From: Thermohalobaculum sp039185235
Lineage (GTDB): Bacteria > Pseudomonadota > Alphaproteobacteria > Rhodobacterales > Rhodobacteraceae
Length of the DNA stretch: 16,785 bases
NCBI GenBank assembly: GCA_039185235.1
Contig: JBCDAS010000053.1
Span: forward strand, 1-16,785
Direction of reading: 5' to 3'
The notes under the pieces: generated by a model
Seen by the model: only the letters and a program-made list of their open reading frames with translations
Told to the model about the DNA's origin: nothing
The model's database searches: none
In this document: positions 13,235-16,785 of the stretch, one piece after another
How the letters are laid out: each line of letters starts with the position of its first letter
Numbering within the stretch: position 1 is the first letter of the stretch
Position numbers and translations under genes: made by a program

Positions 13235-14263
13235 ATGACCCGTCGCCTCATCTACATCTCAGATGGCACGCTCTCCTCGATTCAGCGCGGACAGGAGACC
13301 AATGCAGGTCAGCTCTACCGGTTGTTGGAGGAGCTTGGCCAGCGCCCGTCGCAACTCTTTGACTATGATCGAGGTGTTCAGGGACGGGGCTTGCGAAAAT
13401 GGCTGAACGCCGCCTCGGGTTTTGGGATCAATCGCTCGATCCTAAGGGGTTATGCCTTTCTCTCGATCCGCTGGCGACCCGGGACGGAGATCTATCTTTT
13501 CGGCTTTTCTCGCGGGGCCTATGCTGTGCGATCATTGGCGGGGATGGTTGGGCGCATGGGGCTGTTGCGGGCGCATCACCGGGGCGAGCGCAAGATCCGC
13601 GAGGCTTTCCGGCTTTATGAAGAGAACGACTCGGCTGCGATCCAAGCCTTCGCCCAGGCGCATTGCATCCCGAACATCCAGATCCGGATGATCGGCTGCT
13701 GGGATACGGTCCGGGCGCTTGGCCTGCCTTACCCGATCCTCTCCTACCTTGCGCCGATGGCAACGGAGTTCCATGACCACACGCTGGGCGCCCATATTGC
13801 CCATGGTTACCATGCGCTGGCGATTGACGAAGACCGTCGGGCCTATGAGCCGATCTTGTGGAAGAAGAGCCCAAACTGGCAGGGTCGGCTGGAGCAGACC
13901 TGGTTCCCGGGCGCCCATAGTGATGTTGGCGGAGATCTCAGGAAACTGCCCGCGGCGCGGCCAATAGCGAACCTTTCGCTCAATTGGATGCTGCGCCGTG
14001 CTTCGGAAAATGGGCTTGCTTTGCCCGAGGATTGGCCGACCCGCTTCCCAGAGGATGCCACAGCCCCCCTCCAAGGCTGTCGACGCGGTTTGGCGCGGGC
14101 GTTTCTGTTGCGCCAGCCACGCCGGACCCATGGCGCCGACGGCACTGCGCTTCATCTCGCCATCGCCGAGCGTATGCGCCGCGTGTCGGGCTACCTGCCG
14201 CGCGGCGAGATCGATCAGACGCTTGAGATGCAAGAGGATCTTGTGCCAGAGAGCGCGACATGA
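13235..14263 (+). CDS. DUF2235 domain protein, putative alpha/beta-hydrolase
   Basis: A 342-residue protein with the DUF2235 layout. An N-terminal strand ends in SDGT (residues 9-12), where the family has DGTWN, followed by TNAGQLYRLL. The nucleophile elbow is LFGFSRGAYAVRSLAG with Ser92. Then come IGCWDTVRALGLP (153-165; family GVWDTVGALGxP) and WFPGAHSDVGGD (223-234; family WFPGxHSDVGGG), the source of the catalytic Asp/His. Relatives include type VI secretion phospholipase effectors (Tle1) and many housekeeping-looking proteins of unknown role. No VgrG, PAAR or immunity-like gene is nearby and there is no signal peptide, so I do not call it an effector. The start ATG at 13235 has GAGG about 5 nt upstream. 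It overlaps the next gene by 4 bp (14260-14263). Confidence 0.88.
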   Translation: MTRRLIYISDGTLSSIQRGQETNAGQLYRLLEELGQRPSQLFDYDRGVQGRGLRKWLNAASGFGINRSILRGYAFLSIRWRPGTEIYLFGFSRGAYAVRSLAGMVGRMGLLRAHHRGERKIREAFRLYEENDSAAIQAFAQAHCIPNIQIRMIGCWDTVRALGLPYPILSYLAPMATEFHDHTLGAHIAHGYHALAIDEDRRAYEPILWKKSPNWQGRLEQTWFPGAHSDVGGDLRKLPAARPIANLSLNWMLRRASENGLALPEDWPTRFPEDATAPLQGCRRGLARAFLLRQPRRTHGADGTALHLAIAERMRRVSGYLPRGEIDQTLEMQEDLVPESAT

Positions 14264-15453
14264 AGATCACCCAGATCACCACCATCCGGCCGGTGCATCC
14301 GGCAACTTTGATCTTTGTGGAGGTAGAGACCGAAGACGGGTTGGCGGGCCTCGGTGAGACCTGGTTCGGTGCTGAGACGGTTGAGGCAGAGATCCACAGC
14401 CGCCTCGCGCCGCAACTTCTGGGCCAGGATGCGAGCGAGATCACTGCGCTGACCCAGACGATGACCCCCTATGTCGGTGCATGGGGCACGGGTGCAGAGA
14501 TGCGGGCACTTTCCGCCGTTGAAGTCGCGCTCTGGGATCTTTCAGGCAAGCGCCTTGGCGCGCCTTTGGTGGATTTTCTTGGCGGTGCTGTGCGGGATCG
14601 GATTCCAGCCTACAACACTTGCGCCGGTCCGGGCTATGTCTCTCAAAGCTCCGATGTTCGGCCGGAGAATTTTGGCACCGATGCGGGGGCATTTGATGAT
14701 CTAACCGCCTTCATGAACGAGCCGGTGGCGCTGGCACAGTCGCTGATCGAGATGGGCATCCATGCGATGAAGATCTGGCCCTTCGATTTCGCCGAAGGCG
14801 CTCGGGAGGGCGCTGATATCTCGGTGCAAGACCTGAAACGGGCCCTCGCACCGTTCGAAGCCATCCGCCGCGAGCTGGGTGACAAGATAGCGCTGAAGGC
14901 CGAGCTGCATGGGCTCTGGTCCCTGCCAGCGGCGCGCAAGATCTGCAAAGCGTTGGAGCCTTTGACACCCGATTGGGTCGAAGATCCGGTTCGGATGGAC
15001 CGGCCCGATCAATTGGGTGAACTGGTGGCTCAGACCACCTGTCCGATCGCGGGCGGCGAGACGCTGGGTGGACTTGGCCAGGTCCAGAGCCTTCTCAACT
15101 CAGGGCTTTCCTATCCAATCGTCGATGTCACCTGGGGTGGTGGGATTGGGTTTGCGCGTCAGGCCGCGTCGCTCGCGGTCGCCAGGGGGCGCCCCTTGGC
15201 CTTCCATGACTGTTCTGGGCCGGTCACACTCGCGGTCTCAACCCATCTTGCCCTGGCCCTTCCATTGGTCCGCGAGCAAGAAATCACCCGAGCTTTCTAT
15301 TCCCATGTCTATCCGAACCTTGTGACCGGTCTGCCCCAGCTCCGAGAGGGCGCGCTGTCGGTCTCGCAGGCCCATGGGCACGGGATTGCGCTGCAGCCCG
15401 ACTTGCGTAGCCATTCCGACACGCAAATCAGAACCACGCGCCTCTCGCGCTGA
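14260..15453 (+). CDS. Mandelate racemase/muconate-lactonizing (enolase superfamily) dehydratase-like enzyme
   Basis: A 397-residue two-domain enolase-superfamily protein. The capping domain (residues 1-120) has EDGLAGLGETWFG and the AEMRALSAVEVALWDLSGKRLGAPL helix. In the barrel, Lys171 (HAMKIWPFD) stands at the usual second-strand base. Metal ligands are Glu215 (in KAELHGLW), Glu241 (WVEDP) and Glu267 (IAGGETLGG). Asp289 and His316 (AFHDCSGP) fit the Asp-His dyad, and Glu341 the final acid. These fit acid-sugar dehydratases of the mandelate racemase subgroup, with E-x-H instead of D-x-N at the first metal site. The substrate is probably an aldonic or uronic acid or related hydroxyacid; not determinable here. 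Translationally coupled to the DUF2235 gene. Confidence 0.9.
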   Translation: MKITQITTIRPVHPATLIFVEVETEDGLAGLGETWFGAETVEAEIHSRLAPQLLGQDASEITALTQTMTPYVGAWGTGAEMRALSAVEVALWDLSGKRLGAPLVDFLGGAVRDRIPAYNTCAGPGYVSQSSDVRPENFGTDAGAFDDLTAFMNEPVALAQSLIEMGIHAMKIWPFDFAEGAREGADISVQDLKRALAPFEAIRRELGDKIALKAELHGLWSLPAARKICKALEPLTPDWVEDPVRMDRPDQLGELVAQTTCPIAGGETLGGLGQVQSLLNSGLSYPIVDVTWGGGIGFARQAASLAVARGRPLAFHDCSGPVTLAVSTHLALALPLVREQEITRAFYSHVYPNLVTGLPQLREGALSVSQAHGHGIALQPDLRSHSDTQIRTTRLSR

Positions 15454-15472
15454 GTTTGGAGCTGGGCGCTTG

Positions 15473-15540
15473 GCGTCCCTCTGCGGCTTATGCCGCAGGT
15501 GGCGGGCGCATGCCCGCCTTGCCCGCAAGGGCAGGGACGC
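15473..15540. other. Cloverleaf-like element: outer stem enclosing three tetraloop hairpins
   Basis: Outer stem GCGTCCCT (15473-15480) with AGGGACGC (15533-15540) is perfect over 8 bp, and a further GCGC (15466-15469) can pair with GCGC (15541-15544) past a TTG bulge. Inside, three hairpins follow one another with 0-2 nt between them. They are CTGCGGC-TTAT-GCCGCAG (15481-15498), GGCGGGC-GCAT-GCCCGCC (15501-15518) and GCCC-GCAA-GGGC (15521-15532, a GNRA loop). The element fills the spacer between converging genes. It is not a tRNA: arms and loops do not fit and no T-loop is present. It may be a bidirectional terminator, a REP-like dispersed element or a structured RNA. Confidence 0.75.
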
Positions 15541-15564
15541 GCGCGGACGGTCTGCTCGGCGTGG

Positions 15565-15858
15565 CTAGGAAAGCCCTTCGGTGATGACGATCGAGGCGAT
15601 CCCGGCGCCCTCACGATGCAATCGGGCTGCTTGATACCCAGATGAATGATAGCAATCCTTCGCGGCCGCGAGGCTCGGGAACTCGATCAAGACGTGGCGC
15701 TCGCGCTCCATGGGGGTCTCCAATTCCTCATAAGCCCCACCGCGCGCCAGAAAGCGCGCGCCATGGATGGCAAACGCCTCCCGCGCGCCTTCGACATAGC
15801 GCATCCAGGCCTCCATATCCGTGACTGTCACATGTGCGATCCAATAGCCCTTGGCCAT
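15565..15858 (-). CDS. DUF1330 domain protein
   Basis: A 97-residue protein starting at the ATG at 15858, preceded by GGAGAGGAAAG; a longer frame to 16062 would run antisense-free into xseA and is a shadow. The fold is a ferredoxin-like alpha/beta dimer of the dabb/DUF1330 type. The motif GYWIAHVTVTDMEAWMRYVEGAREAFAIHGARFLARGG (residues 4-41) and later RHVLIEFPSLAAAKDCYHSSGYQAARLHREGAG are characteristic. The family is uncharacterised biochemically. It follows xseA after 10 bp and is probably in the same transcript; the cloverleaf element lies just past its stop. Confidence 0.93.
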   Translation of the reverse strand: MAKGYWIAHVTVTDMEAWMRYVEGAREAFAIHGARFLARGGAYEELETPMERERHVLIEFPSLAAAKDCYHSSGYQAARLHREGAGIASIVITEGLS

Positions 15859-15868
15859 CTTTCCTCTC

Positions 15869-16785
15869 CTAAAACAGGCTTCCTTGGTCGTCGGGCTCTG
15901 GCTTGCTTGCCCGAGGCTTCTTGCGAGGTGCTGGCCGTCGCGCAGCCGTACCACCAGCAACGGCATCGACCCTGCCATCATGGAACTCGATCTCCAAGGC
16001 CATCCCCGACGAAACACCGCCCGATGATCCAAGCACAGCGCCTTCGGACCGCACCAACGCAAATCCCCGCTTCAGCGTCTGGTCGTAATGCAAGGTTCCG
16101 TAGAGCCGCGCGAGGGCGCTGAACTGCTCCTGTGATCGGGCAACCCGATCCGTCAAGAGACCCGGCAGCAACCGGGCGGAGCGGCGGCCGAGATCGGCAC
16201 GGGCCCGCTCGGCACGGCGTTCAAGCGCGCGGGAGATGCCCCTTGCCCGCTCCGCCAACCGCTCAGATGCTCGGTCCAGGCGGTCGCTCAACTGACTGGG
16301 AACCAGACGACCAGCGAGGCGCGCAAGACGCAGCCGGGCTTGCCCCGCCCGATCCCGAAGTGCTGCTGGCAGTCGGATCGCCGCATTATCCAGCCGCTGA
16401 CGACGCTCCTCCAGCAGGCGCTCGGGCCGAGGAAGCGCGCGGGACAGATCTGCCAGCCTTTGGTGACCGCGCTCAAGCCGAAGCGCGAGGGCCCGCGTTC
16501 GCCTGGCCTCCAGATCCGCGACCATAGCAATCAAGTCGGCGCGCACAGGTACCGCCCTTTCTGCGGCCGCCGTTGGGGTCGGCGCGCGCAGATCAGCGGC
16601 ATGATCGATCAGAGTTGTATCGGTCTCGTGACCGACAGCAGAAATGACCGGGATTGCCGAGGCCGCCACGGCCCGCACCACTGCCTCTTCATTGAACCCC
16701 CATAGATCCTCGACCGATCCGCCGCCCCGGGCCACGATCAAGACATCGGGGCGCAACGCCCCTGTCATCTTGTTGAAACCTTCGA
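15869..16785 (-). CDS. xseA: Exodeoxyribonuclease VII large subunit (partial, N-terminus beyond right edge)
   Basis: The frame is open to the right end of the window and stops with TAG at 15869-15871, giving about 305 C-terminal residues. The catalytic-domain motifs are VARGGGSVEDLWGFNEE and SAVGHETDTTLIDHAADLRAPTPTAAAE. A long Arg/Leu/Ala-rich helical region (about 180 residues, coiled coil) follows. The C-terminal domain ends with QTLKRGFALVRSEGAVL and EIEFHDGRVDAVAGG, then a basic Arg/Lys/Pro tail and DDQGSLF. XseA with XseB degrades single-stranded DNA to oligonucleotides in mismatch repair and recombination. The N-terminal OB-fold domain lies outside the window. Internal ATGs, e.g. at 16768, are not the start because the conserved EGFNKM segment continues upstream. 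Confidence 0.96.
   Translation of the reverse strand, partial: EGFNKMTGALRPDVLIVARGGGSVEDLWGFNEEAVVRAVAASAIPVISAVGHETDTTLIDHAADLRAPTPTAAAERAVPVRADLIAMVADLEARRTRALALRLERGHQRLADLSRALPRPERLLEERRQRLDNAAIRLPAALRDRAGQARLRLARLAGRLVPSQLSDRLDRASERLAERARGISRALERRAERARADLGRRSARLLPGLLTDRVARSQEQFSALARLYGTLHYDQTLKRGFALVRSEGAVLGSSGGVSSGMALEIEFHDGRVDAVAGGTAARRPAPRKKPRASKPEPDDQGSLF

Noticed and set aside
13235..14263. Type VI secretion lipase effector (Tle1-like)
   Set aside because: DUF2235 similarity alone is not enough; no VgrG, PAAR, adaptor or immunity gene is in the window.
15473..15540. tRNA or tmRNA-like gene at the cloverleaf element
   Set aside because: All loops are four bases, no T-psi-C or anticodon loop is present, and the stem lengths do not fit a tRNA.

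Overview
The window is high-GC, densely packed bacterial chromosome. Gene content, protein sequence style and frequent 4-bp stop/start overlaps suggest an alphaproteobacterium, most likely of the Rhodobacteraceae/Roseobacter type. That assignment is inferred from family resemblance; there is no rRNA here to confirm it. I see no tRNA, CRISPR array, insertion sequence or phage gene, and no gene-free stretch reaches 300 bp.

Region 1 (1-6354, leftward) is a multisubunit Mrp/Mnh-type cation:proton antiporter operon. Its order is mnhE, mnhF, mnhG, a stand-alone MrpA C-terminal (MbhD/E, DUF4040) subunit, mnhB, mnhC, then three large antiporter-like (MrpD/NuoL/M/N) membrane subunits. A roughly 100-residue two-helix protein is inserted before the third large subunit, which runs off the left edge. 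Almost every junction overlaps by 4-14 bp, so the genes are surely co-transcribed and translationally coupled. The order resembles the membrane module of archaeal Mbh-type complexes more than a classical mrpA-G operon.

Region 2 (6540-8023, rightward) holds a uracil-DNA-glycosylase-family protein with four cysteines placed as in Fe-S UDGs. It overlaps a lipoprotein alpha/beta-hydrolase (monoacylglycerol-lipase-like).

Region 3 (8133-10952, leftward) is a tightly coupled four-gene operon: type II haloacid dehalogenase (TTG start), alpha/beta hydrolase, PLP-dependent threonine/serine dehydratase and plant-type [2Fe-2S] ferredoxin. Regions 2 and 3 converge on a hairpin-rich spacer. A small coiled-coil/Pro-rich protein (11076-11366, leftward) lies upstream of the operon, separated by a long inverted repeat.

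Region 4 (11576-15453, rightward) starts with an MttB-family methyltransferase without an in-frame UAG. It has a perfect 7-2-7 palindrome placed directly downstream of a consensus -35 box, probably an operator. A DUF2235 putative hydrolase follows, overlapped by 4 bp with a mandelate-racemase/enolase-superfamily dehydratase.

Region 5 (15565-16785, leftward) is the 3' part of xseA (exonuclease VII large subunit) followed after 10 bp by a DUF1330 gene. Between regions 4 and 5 lies a striking cloverleaf-like element: an 8-bp outer stem enclosing three tandem tetraloop hairpins. The strongest candidates for something undescribed are this element, the mttB operator, and the three-large-subunit antiporter with its small accessory protein.
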